64,000 bases of DNA, taken from contig NZ_AP019736.1 of NCBI RefSeq assembly GCF_006542685.1, positions 2,530,001-2,594,000 on the forward strand, given 5' to 3'. The stretch comes from Alistipes dispar (GTDB taxonomy: Bacteria > Bacteroidota > Bacteroidia > Bacteroidales > Rikenellaceae). The position numbers were made by a program, and so were the translations under genes. Below, piece after piece: positions 44,550 through 54,341 of this stretch. The number at the start of each line of letters is the position of its first letter. The stretch's first letter is position 1. Under the pieces are notes generated by a model. The model was not told where the DNA came from and did no database searches. It was given only the letters and a program-made list of their open reading frames with translations.

Positions 44550-46250
44550 ATGGAAAAGCGAATCGTGGAGTGCGTCCCCAATTTCAGCGAGGGACGCGAC
44601 AAGGAGGTGATCCGCCGGATCGTCGAAGCGATCGAGGGGGCGGGCGGCGTGAAGGTCCTGGACGTCGATCCGGGCGAAGCGACGAACCGCACGGTCGTCA
44701 CCTTCGTCGGCGCGCCCGAGGAGGTCGTCGAGGCGGCTTTCGCCGGGGTGAAACGGGCGTCCGAACTGATCGACATGCGCTGCCACAAAGGGGCGCACCC
44801 CCGCATGGGGGCCACCGACGTCCTGCCGCTCATTCCCGTTTCGGGCATCACGCTCGAGGAGTGCGCCGCGCTGGCGCGCCGGCTGGCCGAACGCATCGCC
44901 TGCGAACTGCGGATTCCGACCTATTGCTACGAGGCTTCGGCTCTGCGGCCCGAGCGGCGGAACCTGGCCGTCTGCCGCACCGGAGAGTACGAGGCGCTGC
45001 CCGAGAAGCTGGCGCACGCGGAGACGGCCCCCGATTTCGGGGCGCGTCCCTTCGACGAAGGGGTGGCCCGTACGGGAGCCACGACGGTCGGGGCCCGCGA
45101 TTTCCTGATTGCCGTTAATTTCAATCTCAACACCACCTCCACGCGGCGCGCCAACGCCATCGCTTTCGACGTGCGCGAGAAGGGGCGGCCGGTGCGCGAG
45201 GGAAATCCCGTCACGGGTAAAATCGTGAAGGATGCCGACGGCAACCCCGTCATGCGGCCCGGCACGCTCCGCGCCACGAAGGCCATCGGGTGGTATATCG
45301 AGGAGTACGGCATCGCGCAGGTCTCGATGAATCTGACCGATATCGCCGTGACGCCCCTGCATGTCGCCTTCGACGAGGTGTGCCGCAAGGCCGACGCCCG
45401 CGGGGTGCGCGTCACCGGCACGGAGATCGTGGGTCTCGTGCCCAAGCGGGCGCTTGTCGAGGCGGGACGCCACTTCCTGCGCAAACAGCGCCGTTCGACG
45501 GGTATCGCCGAGGAGGAGATCGTCCGCATCGCCGTCAAGTCGATGGGACTGGACGATCTGAAGCCCTTCCGCCCCGAAGAGAAGGTGATCGAATACCTGC
45601 TTGAAGCGGAAGATAAGCAGAAGCGTCTTATCGACATGACCTGCAAGGAATTCGCCGATGAAACGGCGAGCGAATCCCCGGCTCCCGGCGGCGGCTCGAT
45701 CGCGGCCTATATGGGAGCGCTGGGCACTGCGCTCGGCACGATGGTCGCCAACCTCTCGTCGCACAAGGCGGGGTGGGACGACCGCTGGGAAGAGTTCTCC
45801 GACTGGGCCGACCGGGGACAGGCGTTGCTGCGGGAGCTGCTGCATCTGGTGGACGAGGACACGGCGGCTTTCAACCGCATCATGGCCGTCTTCTCGATGC
45901 CCAAATCGACCGACGAGGAGCGGGCGGCGCGCAGTGCGGCCCTGCAGGAGGCGACGCTCTATGCCACGGAGGTCCCGCTGCGGACGATGAAAGCTGCCGC
46001 GAAGGTCTTCCCCGTCGTCCGTGCGATGGCCTCGGAGGGCAATCCCAATTCGGTCTCGGATGCCGGCGTGGGCGCACTTGCGGCGCGCAGCGCGGTGCTC
46101 GGGGCCTGTCTCAACGTGAAAATCAACGCCGCCGGTCTGAAGGACCGTGCGAAGGCCGACGCCCTCGTGGCCGAAGCCGAGGCGCTGGCCGCCGAAGCCG
46201 TGGAGGCCGAGGCCGAAGTGCTGCGAATCGTGGAAGAGAAGATAAAATAG
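44550..46250 (+). CDS. ftcD: bifunctional glutamate formimidoyltransferase / formimidotetrahydrofolate cyclodeaminase
   Basis: A 566-residue fusion like the animal FTCD enzyme. The formiminotransferase N- and C-subdomains cover about residues 1-330 (VECVPNFSEGRD; CHKGAHPRMGATDVLPL with the catalytic-region histidine; FLIAVNFNLNT). The cyclodeaminase domain covers about residues 365-560 (SPAPGGGSIAAYMGALG; AASEGNPNSVSDAGVGA is split as ASEGNPNSVSDAG). It moves the formimino group of formiminoglutamate to tetrahydrofolate and then releases ammonia to give methenyl-THF. It is the final step of histidine degradation but the first gene of the operon, 7 bp before hutU. Confidence 0.95.
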   Translation: MEKRIVECVPNFSEGRDKEVIRRIVEAIEGAGGVKVLDVDPGEATNRTVVTFVGAPEEVVEAAFAGVKRASELIDMRCHKGAHPRMGATDVLPLIPVSGITLEECAALARRLAERIACELRIPTYCYEASALRPERRNLAVCRTGEYEALPEKLAHAETAPDFGARPFDEGVARTGATTVGARDFLIAVNFNLNTTSTRRANAIAFDVREKGRPVREGNPVTGKIVKDADGNPVMRPGTLRATKAIGWYIEEYGIAQVSMNLTDIAVTPLHVAFDEVCRKADARGVRVTGTEIVGLVPKRALVEAGRHFLRKQRRSTGIAEEEIVRIAVKSMGLDDLKPFRPEEKVIEYLLEAEDKQKRLIDMTCKEFADETASESPAPGGGSIAAYMGALGTALGTMVANLSSHKAGWDDRWEEFSDWADRGQALLRELLHLVDEDTAAFNRIMAVFSMPKSTDEERAARSAALQEATLYATEVPLRTMKAAAKVFPVVRAMASEGNPNSVSDAGVGALAARSAVLGACLNVKINAAGLKDRAKADALVAEAEALAAEAVEAEAEVLRIVEEKIK

Positions 46251-46257
46251 TGGAACG

Positions 46258-48282
46258 ATGACTTTAGCCGAATTTCAAGCCGATATCCGCGCGGGCATTC
46301 CCGACCGGCTGCCCGCCGCGAAGCCTTACGACAGACAGATCAACCATGCGCCCAAGCGCAAGGACATTCTCACGCCGGCCGAGAAGGAGCTGGCCCTGCG
46401 CAACGCCCTGCGCTACTTCCCCGCCAGGCACCACGCCGTGCTGGCCCGGGAGTTCGCCGCCGAGCTGCGCAAGTACGGCCGGATCTACATGTACCGCCTG
46501 CGTCCCGACTACGAGATGCACGCGCGGCCGATCGACGAATACCCCGCGAAGTGCCGGCAGGCCGCGGCCATCATGCTGATGATCCAGAACAACCTGGACA
46601 AGGCCGTGGCGCAGCATCCCCACGAGCTGATTACCTACGGCGGCAACGGCGCGGTGTTCCAGAACTGGGCGCAGTACCGCCTGACGATGAAGTACCTCTC
46701 GGAGATGACCGACCGTCAGACGCTGGTGATGTATTCGGGCCATCCGCTCGGGCTTTTCCCGTCGCATCCCGACGCGCCGCGCGTCGTGGTGACCAACGGC
46801 ATGGTGATCCCCAACTACTCGAAACCCGACGACTGGGAGCGGATGAACGCCCTCGGCGTCTCGCAGTACGGACAGATGACCGCCGGATCGTACATGTACA
46901 TCGGGCCGCAGGGCATCGTCCACGGTACGACGATCACGGTGATGAACGCCGCGCGCAAGCGCTTCACCGGGGACCGCACCTCGGCGCGCGGCATGCTGTT
47001 CGTCTCGTCGGGGCTGGGCGGCATGTCCGGCGCGCAGCCCAAGGCGGGCAACATATCGGGCGTGGTGTCGGTCGTCGCCGAGATCAACCCCAAAGCCGCG
47101 CGGAAACGCTTCGAGCAGGGATGGGTGGACGAACTGCATGAATCGCTGGATGAACTGATCCCGCGTATCCGTCAGGCTGTCAAATCGAAAGAGGTCGTAT
47201 CGCTGGCCTATGTGGGCAACGTGGTGGATCTTTGGGAGCGGCTGGCCGACGAAGGGATCGACGTGGATCTCGGTTCCGACCAGACCTCGCTGCACAACCC
47301 CTGGGCAGGCGGTTATTACCCCGTGGGGCTGAGCTACGAGGCGTCGAACAAGATGATGGCCGAGGAGCCGGCGCGTTTCCGCGAGTGCGTGCAGGAGTCG
47401 CTGCGGCGGCAGGTCGATGCCATCAACCGCCTGACGGCGCGCGGCATGTACTTCTTCGACTACGGCAACGCCTTCCTGCTGGAGGCGTCGCGTGCCGGAG
47501 CCGCCGTCATGGGCGAGGGCGGGCGTTTCCGCTATCCCTCCTACGTGCAGGACATCATGGGGCCCATGTTCTTCGACTACGGCTTCGGACCCTTCCGCTG
47601 GGTCTGCACTTCGGGCCGCGCGGAGGACCTCGACACGACGGACCGTCTCGCGGCCGAAGTGCTGGAGGAGATGCTGCGCACGGCGCCGGACGACATCCGC
47701 GGACAGCTCGAAGACAACCTCCACTGGATCCGCGAGGCCGGACGCAACCGGCTGGTCGTCGGTTCGCAGGCCCGGATCCTCTATGCCGACTGCGAGGGCC
47801 GCACGCGGATCGCGCAGGCTTTCAACCGCGCCATCGCCGACGGCCGCATTTCGGCCCCCGTGGTGCTGGGGCGCGACCACCACGACGTCTCGGGAACCGA
47901 TTCGCCTTACCGCGAGACGTCGAACATCTACGACGGGTCGTGCTTCACGGCCGACATGGCCGTGCAGAACGTCATCGGCGACGCTTTCCGCGGCGCGACG
48001 TGGGTTTCGATCCACAACGGCGGCGGAGTGGGCTGGGGCGAGGTCGTGAACGGCGGCTTCGGCATGGTGATCGACGGCTCGGAGGAGTCCGGCCGCCGCA
48101 TCCGCGAAATGCTCTTCTGGGACGTCAATAACGGCATCGCGCGCCGCAGTTGGGCGCGCAACGACGGAGCCGTGGAGGCCATCCGCCGCGAGATGGCCCG
48201 CACGCCGGGCTTGCAGGTGACACTGCCCAATTCAGCGGACGACAATGTGATACGCAATGCACTGAACGAAACCGAATCATAA
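46258..48282 (+). CDS. hutU: urocanate hydratase
   Basis: A 674-residue urocanase that adds water to urocanate to form 4-imidazolone-5-propionate, using a tightly bound NAD+. Family segments include LITYGGNGAVFQNWAQYRL, MYSGHPLGLFPS, QMTAGSYMYIGPQGIVHG and YVQDIMGPMFFDYGFGPFRW. It is longer than the proteobacterial HutU (about 555 residues) and matches the longer form found in Bacteroidota and animals. It lies between ftcD and hutH, with gaps of 7 and 12 bp. Confidence 0.96.
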   Translation: MTLAEFQADIRAGIPDRLPAAKPYDRQINHAPKRKDILTPAEKELALRNALRYFPARHHAVLAREFAAELRKYGRIYMYRLRPDYEMHARPIDEYPAKCRQAAAIMLMIQNNLDKAVAQHPHELITYGGNGAVFQNWAQYRLTMKYLSEMTDRQTLVMYSGHPLGLFPSHPDAPRVVVTNGMVIPNYSKPDDWERMNALGVSQYGQMTAGSYMYIGPQGIVHGTTITVMNAARKRFTGDRTSARGMLFVSSGLGGMSGAQPKAGNISGVVSVVAEINPKAARKRFEQGWVDELHESLDELIPRIRQAVKSKEVVSLAYVGNVVDLWERLADEGIDVDLGSDQTSLHNPWAGGYYPVGLSYEASNKMMAEEPARFRECVQESLRRQVDAINRLTARGMYFFDYGNAFLLEASRAGAAVMGEGGRFRYPSYVQDIMGPMFFDYGFGPFRWVCTSGRAEDLDTTDRLAAEVLEEMLRTAPDDIRGQLEDNLHWIREAGRNRLVVGSQARILYADCEGRTRIAQAFNRAIADGRISAPVVLGRDHHDVSGTDSPYRETSNIYDGSCFTADMAVQNVIGDAFRGATWVSIHNGGGVGWGEVVNGGFGMVIDGSEESGRRIREMLFWDVNNGIARRSWARNDGAVEAIRREMARTPGLQVTLPNSADDNVIRNALNETES

Positions 48283-48294
48283 AGATTATCTGTC

Positions 48295-49776
48295 ATGGAA
48301 CATCATCATATTTCGGCGGAGCGGCTGACCGTCGCCCGCCTCGGCGAAATTCTCGAACGGCGGCTGCCGGTGGCCCTGAGCGACGACGCCCGGGCGCGTA
48401 TCGTGCGTTGCCGCGAATACCTCGACCGCAAGATGGAGCATCCCGAGCGGCCGATCTACGGCATCACCACGGGCTTCGGGTCGTTGTGCGACATTTCGGT
48501 GGGACGCGACGAGCTGGCGCAGTTGCAGAGGAACCTCGTCATGTCGCACGCCTGCGGTACGGGCGAGCGCGTACCGTCGGAGATCGTGCGGCTGATCCTG
48601 CTGCTGAAGATCCAGTCGCTTTCGTACGGCCATTCGGGCGTGCAGTTGGCCACCGTGGAGCGGCTCGCGGAGTTCTACAACCGGGGGATTCTCCCCGTCG
48701 TTTACCAGCAGGGGTCGCTCGGCGCTTCGGGCGACCTGGCGCCGCTGGCCCACATGAGCCTGCCGCTGCTGGGACTGGGCGAAGTGGAGTGCGAGGGGCG
48801 GGTGCGCCCGGCCTCGGAGGTACTCGGCGAGCTGGGGTGGAACCCCCTCGAGTTACAGTCGAAGGAGGGGCTGGCGCTGCTCAACGGCACGCAGTTCATG
48901 GCGGCCTACGGCGTCTGGGCGCTTCTGGCCGCGCGCCGTCTGAGCGGCTGGGCCGACCGTATCGGGGCGTTGTCGCTCGACGCCTTCGACGGCCGCATCG
49001 AGCCGTTCTGCGACGAGGTGCACCGCATCCGCGCCCATCGGGGGCAGCTCGCCACGGCACGCGCCTTCCGCCGCCTGCTGGAGGGCAGCGAACTGATCGC
49101 GCGTCCGAAACAGCACGTGCAGGACCCCTATTCGTTCCGCTGCATCCCGCAGGTGCACGGGGCGACGAAAGACACGATCGACTATGTGGAGAGCGTGCTG
49201 GAGACGGAGATCAACTCGCCGACGGACAATCCGACGATCTTCCCCGAGGAGGATATGGTCGTCTCGGCGGGCAATTTCCACGGGCAGCCGATCGCCCTGG
49301 CGATGGATTTCCTGGCCATCGCGCTGGCCGAGCTGGGCAATATCTCCGAGCGGCGCATCTACAAGCTCATTTCGGGTGCGCGGGGACTGCCGAAGTTCCT
49401 CGTGGCCAATCCCGGGCTGAACAGCGGCTTCATGATCCCGCAGTACACCGCCGCGTCGATCGTCAGCCAATCGAAGGGGTTGTGCATGCCTGCGTCGGTC
49501 GATTCGATACCCTCGTCGCAGGGACAGGAGGACCACGTGAGCATGGGCTCGAACGCCGCCACGAAACTCTACCGCGTGGTGCTGAACACCGAGCGCGTGC
49601 TGGCCATCGAACTGATGAACGCCGCGCAGGCCCTCGAATTCCGGCGTCCGGCGCGCACGTCTCCCGAGCTGGAGCGGATGGTGGCCGACTACCGCCGCCG
49701 CGTGCCGTTCGTCGATAACGATTGCGTCATGTACCCCCACATCGGAGCTTCGGTGGAATTTCTGCGCGCACGATGA
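48295..49776 (+). CDS. hutH: histidine ammonia-lyase
   Basis: A 493-residue member of the aromatic amino-acid lyase family. It deaminates L-histidine to urocanate with an MIO group formed from Ala144-Ser145-Gly146 in GSLGASGDLAPLAHM. Other hallmarks are YGITTGFGSL at the N-terminus, the tyrosine in YSFRCIPQVHGA, and SAGNFHGQPIALAMD. The size is typical (about 500 residues). The stop overlaps the hutI start in an ATGA, so the two are translationally coupled. Confidence 0.96.
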   Translation: MEHHHISAERLTVARLGEILERRLPVALSDDARARIVRCREYLDRKMEHPERPIYGITTGFGSLCDISVGRDELAQLQRNLVMSHACGTGERVPSEIVRLILLLKIQSLSYGHSGVQLATVERLAEFYNRGILPVVYQQGSLGASGDLAPLAHMSLPLLGLGEVECEGRVRPASEVLGELGWNPLELQSKEGLALLNGTQFMAAYGVWALLAARRLSGWADRIGALSLDAFDGRIEPFCDEVHRIRAHRGQLATARAFRRLLEGSELIARPKQHVQDPYSFRCIPQVHGATKDTIDYVESVLETEINSPTDNPTIFPEEDMVVSAGNFHGQPIALAMDFLAIALAELGNISERRIYKLISGARGLPKFLVANPGLNSGFMIPQYTAASIVSQSKGLCMPASVDSIPSSQGQEDHVSMGSNAATKLYRVVLNTERVLAIELMNAAQALEFRRPARTSPELERMVADYRRRVPFVDNDCVMYPHIGASVEFLRAR

Positions 49777-51020
49777 GACTGTTAGTGAGGAATATCGGTC
49801 GCATCGTCGGCATCGAGCGCGAAGGGCGGCTGCGGCTGTGCGGTGCGGAGATGGACCGCATGGAGACGCTCGACGACGCGTGGCTGCTCGCCGACGGAGG
49901 CCGCATCGCCGCCTTCGGCCGCAGCGGCGGGGAGGAGGGGATCGCCGCCGACCGTGTCGTGGACGCCGGGGGCGGCATGCTCTTTCCCTCGTTCTGCGAT
50001 TCGCATACGCACCTGGTCTATGCCGGAAGCCGCGAGCAGGAGTTTCTGGACAAGATCAACGGCCTCTCGTACGAGGAGATCGCCCGCCGGGGCGGGGGGA
50101 TTCTCAACTCGGCCGACCGGCTGCACGAAACCTCCGAGGAGGAGTTGTTCCGGCAGGCGATGGAGCGCGTGAGGGAGATCGCGGCGATGGGAACGGGCGC
50201 CGTGGAGATCAAGAGCGGCTACGGACTCTCGACCGAGGACGAGCTGAAGATGCTGCGCGTCGTGCGCCGCATCCGGCAGGAGACGCCGCTGGAGGTGCGC
50301 GCCACCTTCCTCGGGGCGCACGCCGTGGCGCGCGCCTACCGCGGGCGGCAGGGCGAGTACGTCGATCTGGTGTGCCGCGAGATGCTGCCGGCCGTGGCGC
50401 GCGAGGGGCTGGCCGACTTCGTGGACGTCTTCTGCGACGAGGGCTTCTTCACGGTGGCGGAAACCGAGCGGATCATCGCGGAGGGCGCCCGCTACGGACT
50501 GCGGGCGAAGATCCATGCCAACGAGCTGGCCGTCTCGGGCGGCGTGCAGGCGGGCGTGCGTTGCGGTGCGCTGTCGGTGGACCACCTCGAACGCATCGGC
50601 GCCGAGGAGATCGGAGCGTTGCGCGGGGCGGAGACCATGCCCACGTTGCTGCCCGGGGCCGCGTTCTTCCTGGGCATGGACTATCCCCCGGCGCGCGAGA
50701 TGATCCGCGCGGGGCTGGGCGTGGCGCTCGCTTCGGACTACAACCCCGGGTCGTCGCCTTCGGGCGACATGCGCATGGTGGCTTCGCTGGCTTCGATCCG
50801 GATGCGGATGACCCCTGCGGAGGCGCTCTGCGCCGCGACGCTCAACGGCGCCTATGCCATGGGGGTGAGCCGCGACTTCGGTTCGGTGTCGGTGGGCAAG
50901 GTCGCCAGCTTCTTCCTCACGCGGCCGATGCCCTCCGTGGAGTTCTTTACCTATGCCTACCGCACGCCGCTCATCGAACGCGTCTTTCTGCGCGGCGAGG
51001 AGTTCGGCGGCGCGGCATGA
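49773..51020 (+). CDS. hutI: imidazolonepropionase
   Basis: A 415-residue amidohydrolase that opens 4-imidazolone-5-propionate to N-formimino-glutamate. The metal-binding HxH is in FCDSHTHLVYAGSRE, the later histidines are in KIHANELAVSGG and SVDHLERIG, and the catalytic aspartate region is ALASDYNPGSSPSGDM. The start at 49773 overlaps hutH by 4 bp (ATGA). With ftcD, hutU and hutH it makes a complete route from histidine to glutamate plus one-carbon units and ammonia. Confidence 0.95.
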   Translation: MRLLVRNIGRIVGIEREGRLRLCGAEMDRMETLDDAWLLADGGRIAAFGRSGGEEGIAADRVVDAGGGMLFPSFCDSHTHLVYAGSREQEFLDKINGLSYEEIARRGGGILNSADRLHETSEEELFRQAMERVREIAAMGTGAVEIKSGYGLSTEDELKMLRVVRRIRQETPLEVRATFLGAHAVARAYRGRQGEYVDLVCREMLPAVAREGLADFVDVFCDEGFFTVAETERIIAEGARYGLRAKIHANELAVSGGVQAGVRCGALSVDHLERIGAEEIGALRGAETMPTLLPGAAFFLGMDYPPAREMIRAGLGVALASDYNPGSSPSGDMRMVASLASIRMRMTPAEALCAATLNGAYAMGVSRDFGSVSVGKVASFFLTRPMPSVEFFTYAYRTPLIERVFLRGEEFGGAA

Positions 51021-51261
51021 TTTTTGCCCGGGTCCGGGTATGGGATTTTGTTTTTTCTCGGATCCGGCGCGCTCCGGTTCCGGCGGGAAGTGCGGCCGGG
51101 AGCCTCTCTCCGGAGGGGATTCCCGAAAGCTCCCGATCGGCGGTCTGCGGACGGCCGGATCGGCCGGTCCGAAATGCGTAAGCCGGAGCGTTGCGGGATA
51201 CGATCGTTGGTTTTGGCTCCTGCTGGGCCTTGCGTTCGGCGGAACCGTAAATGCGCAGCAG

Positions 51262-52323
51262 ATGGAACCATTGACACCCCGTGAGAGGCGGGTTATCGAA
51301 GAGAAGGGTACGGAAGCGCCCTACACGGGACGTTATTACCTTCACCGCGAGGCGGGGACCTATGTCTGCCGCCGCTGCGGGGCGCCGCTCTACCGTTCGG
51401 AGGACAAGTTCGATGCGGGATGCGGCTGGCCGAGTTTCGATGACGAGATTCCCGGAGCCGTGCGCCGCACACCGGATGCGGACGGCCTCCGGACCGAGAT
51501 CGTCTGCGCCCGCTGCGACGCCCATTTGGGCCACGTTTTCACGGGCGAGAGGTTCACGCCCAAAAATACGCGCCACTGCGTCAATTCGCTTTCGCTCGGG
51601 TTCGTCCCGGCTGCGGGGGCGGAGCCGGAGGTTGCGGCGGGGGAGTGCGGCGCGGCGGCCGGAACGGGGATTGCTTCGGAACGGAATGCTGCGGCCGGCG
51701 GACCGGCGATTCTTTCAGACCGCTCCGACAGTTCCGTGCCGTCCGACGGCTCTGCGGTCTCCGGTGAACCGGACCGGACGGGGGATGTTTCGGACCGCTC
51801 TGCGGATTCGGTCCGTGCTGGCGAGCCGGATGCCGCGGTGAAAACCGAAACGGCGATCTTTGCCGGAGGGTGTTTCTGGGGCGTGGAGTACATGCTCGCG
51901 TCGCAGCCGGGGGTGCTGGATGCGGAGGCGGGCTATACGGGCGGCCGTACCGAACACCCGACTTACGAAGAGGTGTGCGGCCACCGCACGGGACATGCCG
52001 AGGCGGTGCGTGTGACGTTCGATCCCGCTCAGGTCTCCTACGAGGAACTGGCGCGCCTTTTCTTCGAGATTCACGACCCGACGCAGGCGGGACGGCAGGG
52101 GCCTGACGTCGGTCCCCAGTACCGTTCCGAGATTTTCTATACCTCGCCCGAGCAGCGCAAGACGGCTGTCCGGCTGATCGCCGAACTGCGTGCGAGGGGG
52201 TATCGCGTGGTGACGCGCGTGACTCCTGCCGGATCGTTCTGGCCTGCCGAGGCGTACCACCAGGACTACTACGAGCGCCGGGGCACGCAGCCTTACTGCC
52301 ACGTTTACACCAAGCGGTTCTGA
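51262..52323 (+). CDS. bifunctional methionine sulfoxide reductase MsrB-MsrA fusion
   Basis: From the first dependable ATG the protein has 353 residues. The MsrB domain comes first (zinc cysteines CRRC and CARC; catalytic Cys in RHCVNSLSLGF), then a linker of about 75 residues rich in Ser, Asp and Ala, then MsrA (catalytic Cys in GGCFWGVEYML; GYTGGRTEHPTYEEVC). It repairs both epimers of methionine sulfoxide. The codons just before the ATG, in the same frame, encode WFWLLLGLAFGGTVNAQQ, a good signal-peptide core without a start codon in frame. An ATG at 51174 encodes MRKPERC in the next frame, so a one-base indel or sequencing error may have separated the export signal. Confidence 0.85.
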   Translation: MEPLTPRERRVIEEKGTEAPYTGRYYLHREAGTYVCRRCGAPLYRSEDKFDAGCGWPSFDDEIPGAVRRTPDADGLRTEIVCARCDAHLGHVFTGERFTPKNTRHCVNSLSLGFVPAAGAEPEVAAGECGAAAGTGIASERNAAAGGPAILSDRSDSSVPSDGSAVSGEPDRTGDVSDRSADSVRAGEPDAAVKTETAIFAGGCFWGVEYMLASQPGVLDAEAGYTGGRTEHPTYEEVCGHRTGHAEAVRVTFDPAQVSYEELARLFFEIHDPTQAGRQGPDVGPQYRSEIFYTSPEQRKTAVRLIAELRARGYRVVTRVTPAGSFWPAEAYHQDYYERRGTQPYCHVYTKRF

Positions 52324-52354
52324 CCGCCGGGTCTGCGCCTGTTTTTTCCGGCGG
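52324..52354 (+). terminator. weak terminator-like hairpin after msrBA
   Basis: A 7-bp repeat CCGCCGG/CCGGCGG (52324-52330, 52348-52354) with a 17-nt loop, followed by ATCCGTTTTTCG. Confidence 0.4.
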
Positions 52355-52541
52355 ATCCGTTTTTCGTACCTGCGCGTGTCCGGTCGTCCGGGGATTGCAT
52401 ATATGACCTCCCTTCGTCCGGCGATTTTTTAGGGGCGTACGCTACGGTGCGTGTCGTTTTTCCCGGCGAAGCCGGTCTCCGTACCTGCGGCTGCGCCTGT
52501 TTTTCTCCGCCCGGAAGGTGGCCGATACGGAATTTATTCGC

Positions 52542-52549
52542 TACCTTTG
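52542..52549 (+). promoter_or_regulatory. -7 box of the EamA transporter gene
   Basis: TACCTTTG, a full match, 19 bp before the ATG at 52569. It lies downstream of the alternative ATG at 52518, which it excludes. Confidence 0.5.
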
Positions 52550-52568
52550 CACGCAAAACCGCAAGCCG

Positions 52569-53453
52569 ATGGAACGTGCGAAAGGCATTTTCTGGGCGGC
52601 TCTCTCCTCCTCGACTTTCGGGCTGGCGCCGCTGTTCACCCTCTTGCTGCTGGGAGCGGGGTACTCCTCGTTCGAGGTGCTGACCTACCGCTGGGGCGTG
52701 GCGTCACTGTGTCTGGGAGTCTGCGGTGTCGCGGCCGGATGCGATTTCCGCCTCGGGCGGAAGGAACTGCGGACGGTCTTCCTGTTGAGCCTTTTCCGCG
52801 CCGCCACGTCGTTTTCGCTCGTCATAGCCTACCGCAATATCGCCAGCGGCGTGGCTTCGACCATCCATTTCATGTATCCGCTGGCCGTGGCGCTGGCGAT
52901 GATCTGCTTTTTCCGCGAGCGGGGGTCGGTGCGTACTTTCGCCGCGATCGGCCTGTCGATCGCGGGGGCGGTGCTCCTCTCCTCGGGCAATGTGGATTTC
53001 ACGCAGGGCGACACCCTCGCGGGCATGATCGCCGCCGCGGTGTCGGTCTTCTCCTATGCCGGTTATATCGTCGGCGTGCGCCGGAGCCGCGCCGCACGGA
53101 TCGACTCCACGGCGCTCACATGCTATGTGATGGCTTTCGGAGCGCTGTTTTTCCTCGTCGGCGGGTCGCTGACGGGCGGCGTCCGGATCGAGACGGACCT
53201 CCGTGCATGGCTCTGCATTCTCGGGCTGGCGCTCCCGGCCACGGCCGTCTCGAACATGGCGCTCGTGCAGGCGATTCGCAGGATCGGTCCGACGCTGACC
53301 TCCGTGTTCGGCGCGATGGAGCCGTTGACGGCCGTGGTGATCGGCGTCGCGGTCTTCGCGGAGCCTTTCACGGCGAAAGGGGCCGCGGGTATTCTGCTCA
53401 TCGTGGCGGCCGTGCTGCTCGTCGTGCTGCGCCGGGACCGCGACGGGGCGTGA
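52569..53453 (+). CDS. EamA/DMT family transporter
   Basis: A 294-residue integral membrane protein with ten predicted helices in two EamA repeats (about residues 5-135 and 150-285). Examples are GLAPLFTLLLLGAGYSSFEVL and the conserved end of repeat one, FFRERGSVRTFAAIGLSIAG; repeat two ends in GAMEPLTAVVIGVAVFAEPF. Members export metabolites or amino acids from the cytoplasm; the substrate is not known. It converges with the endonuclease/exonuclease/phosphatase gene, 20 bp away, without an obvious terminator. Confidence 0.9.
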   Translation: MERAKGIFWAALSSSTFGLAPLFTLLLLGAGYSSFEVLTYRWGVASLCLGVCGVAAGCDFRLGRKELRTVFLLSLFRAATSFSLVIAYRNIASGVASTIHFMYPLAVALAMICFFRERGSVRTFAAIGLSIAGAVLLSSGNVDFTQGDTLAGMIAAAVSVFSYAGYIVGVRRSRAARIDSTALTCYVMAFGALFFLVGGSLTGGVRIETDLRAWLCILGLALPATAVSNMALVQAIRRIGPTLTSVFGAMEPLTAVVIGVAVFAEPFTAKGAAGILLIVAAVLLVVLRRDRDGA

Positions 53454-53473
53454 TGCCGCGATCCCGGCGTGCG

Positions 53474-54304
53474 TCACAGACTGAATGTCATCGAGATCGG
53501 GTAGTGGTCCGAAATGTAGGGCGCGCCGTAGTCGCCCGTGAGGGTGGCGAAGCGCAGGCATTTGAGCTTTCCCCGGAAGTAGAGGTGGTCGATCACGATG
53601 GTGTCGGGCGCCGAACCGAACCCGTTGAAGGTCCCTTCGCGGTCCGTTTCGGGCGCCTTGTCGCGCGCAGACTTCATGGTTTTCGTGAGCGGCCGGAAGA
53701 TCGGACTGTCGGTCGGGGTGTTGAAGTCTCCGCCGAGGATGGCCGGAGCCTTGCCCGCGATGGCGGCGATCTGCGCGACGACGAGTTTCACCCCTTCCGC
53801 GCGCGCCGTTTTGCCCTTGTGGTCGAGGTGGGTGTTGAAGTAGAAGAAGGTCTTGCCCGACGTCCTGTCGCGCAGTTCCGCCCAGGTCATCGTGCGGTTG
53901 CAGGCTCCGTCCCATCCGCGCGAGGGGCGGTCGGGCGTCTCGCTGAGCCACAGCGTGCCGCTGTCGAGCAGGTCGAAACGGTCGCGGAGGTAGTAGATCG
54001 CCATGGTCTCGCCGGCCTTGTCGCCGTCGTCGCGCCCCACGCCCACGCGGGCGTACTGCGGGCACTCCTCGTCGAGGTATTGCAACTGGTCGGCGAGCGC
54101 CTCCTGCACGCCGAACACGTCCGGCGCTTCCTGGCGGATCATCTGCCGCGTGGCGTGGCGGCGGTGTTCCCAGTCGTTCGGGCCGTCCCCTCCGCCGCTG
54201 TTGCGCATATTGTAGGAGATGAGTTTCAGGGGGCGGGCCTCCTCTGCGGCCGGAGCCGGGAGCGAGAGACACGCTGCAAGGAGCAGAAGCAGGTACTTTT
54301 TCAT
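53474..54304 (-). CDS. exported endonuclease/exonuclease/phosphatase family protein
   Basis: A 276-residue protein with a signal peptide (MKKYLLLLLAACLSLPAPA) and a DNase I-like metallohydrolase fold. Motifs are LKLISYNMRN (metal-site Asn), VFGVQEAL (Glu), FFYFNTHLDHKG (His/Asp), AILGGDFNTPTD (Asp-x-Asn) and YISDHYPISMTFSL (terminal Asp-His pair). All catalytic positions are present. Exported members in Bacteroidota act on phosphodiesters such as nucleic acids, phospholipids or sphingomyelin; the substrate is undetermined. A promoter box (TACCTTTG, 54334-54341) lies 30 bp upstream and fixes the start. Confidence 0.9.
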   Translation of the reverse strand: MKKYLLLLLAACLSLPAPAAEEARPLKLISYNMRNSGGGDGPNDWEHRRHATRQMIRQEAPDVFGVQEALADQLQYLDEECPQYARVGVGRDDGDKAGETMAIYYLRDRFDLLDSGTLWLSETPDRPSRGWDGACNRTMTWAELRDRTSGKTFFYFNTHLDHKGKTARAEGVKLVVAQIAAIAGKAPAILGGDFNTPTDSPIFRPLTKTMKSARDKAPETDREGTFNGFGSAPDTIVIDHLYFRGKLKCLRFATLTGDYGAPYISDHYPISMTFSL

Positions 54305-54333
54305 GGTTGTTTCCGGTTGAAAGTGACTTTTGA

Positions 54334-54341
54334 CAAAGGTA
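54334..54341 (-). promoter_or_regulatory. -7 box of the endonuclease/exonuclease/phosphatase gene
   Basis: TACCTTTG on the minus strand, a full match, 29 bp before the ATG at 54304. Confidence 0.5.
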
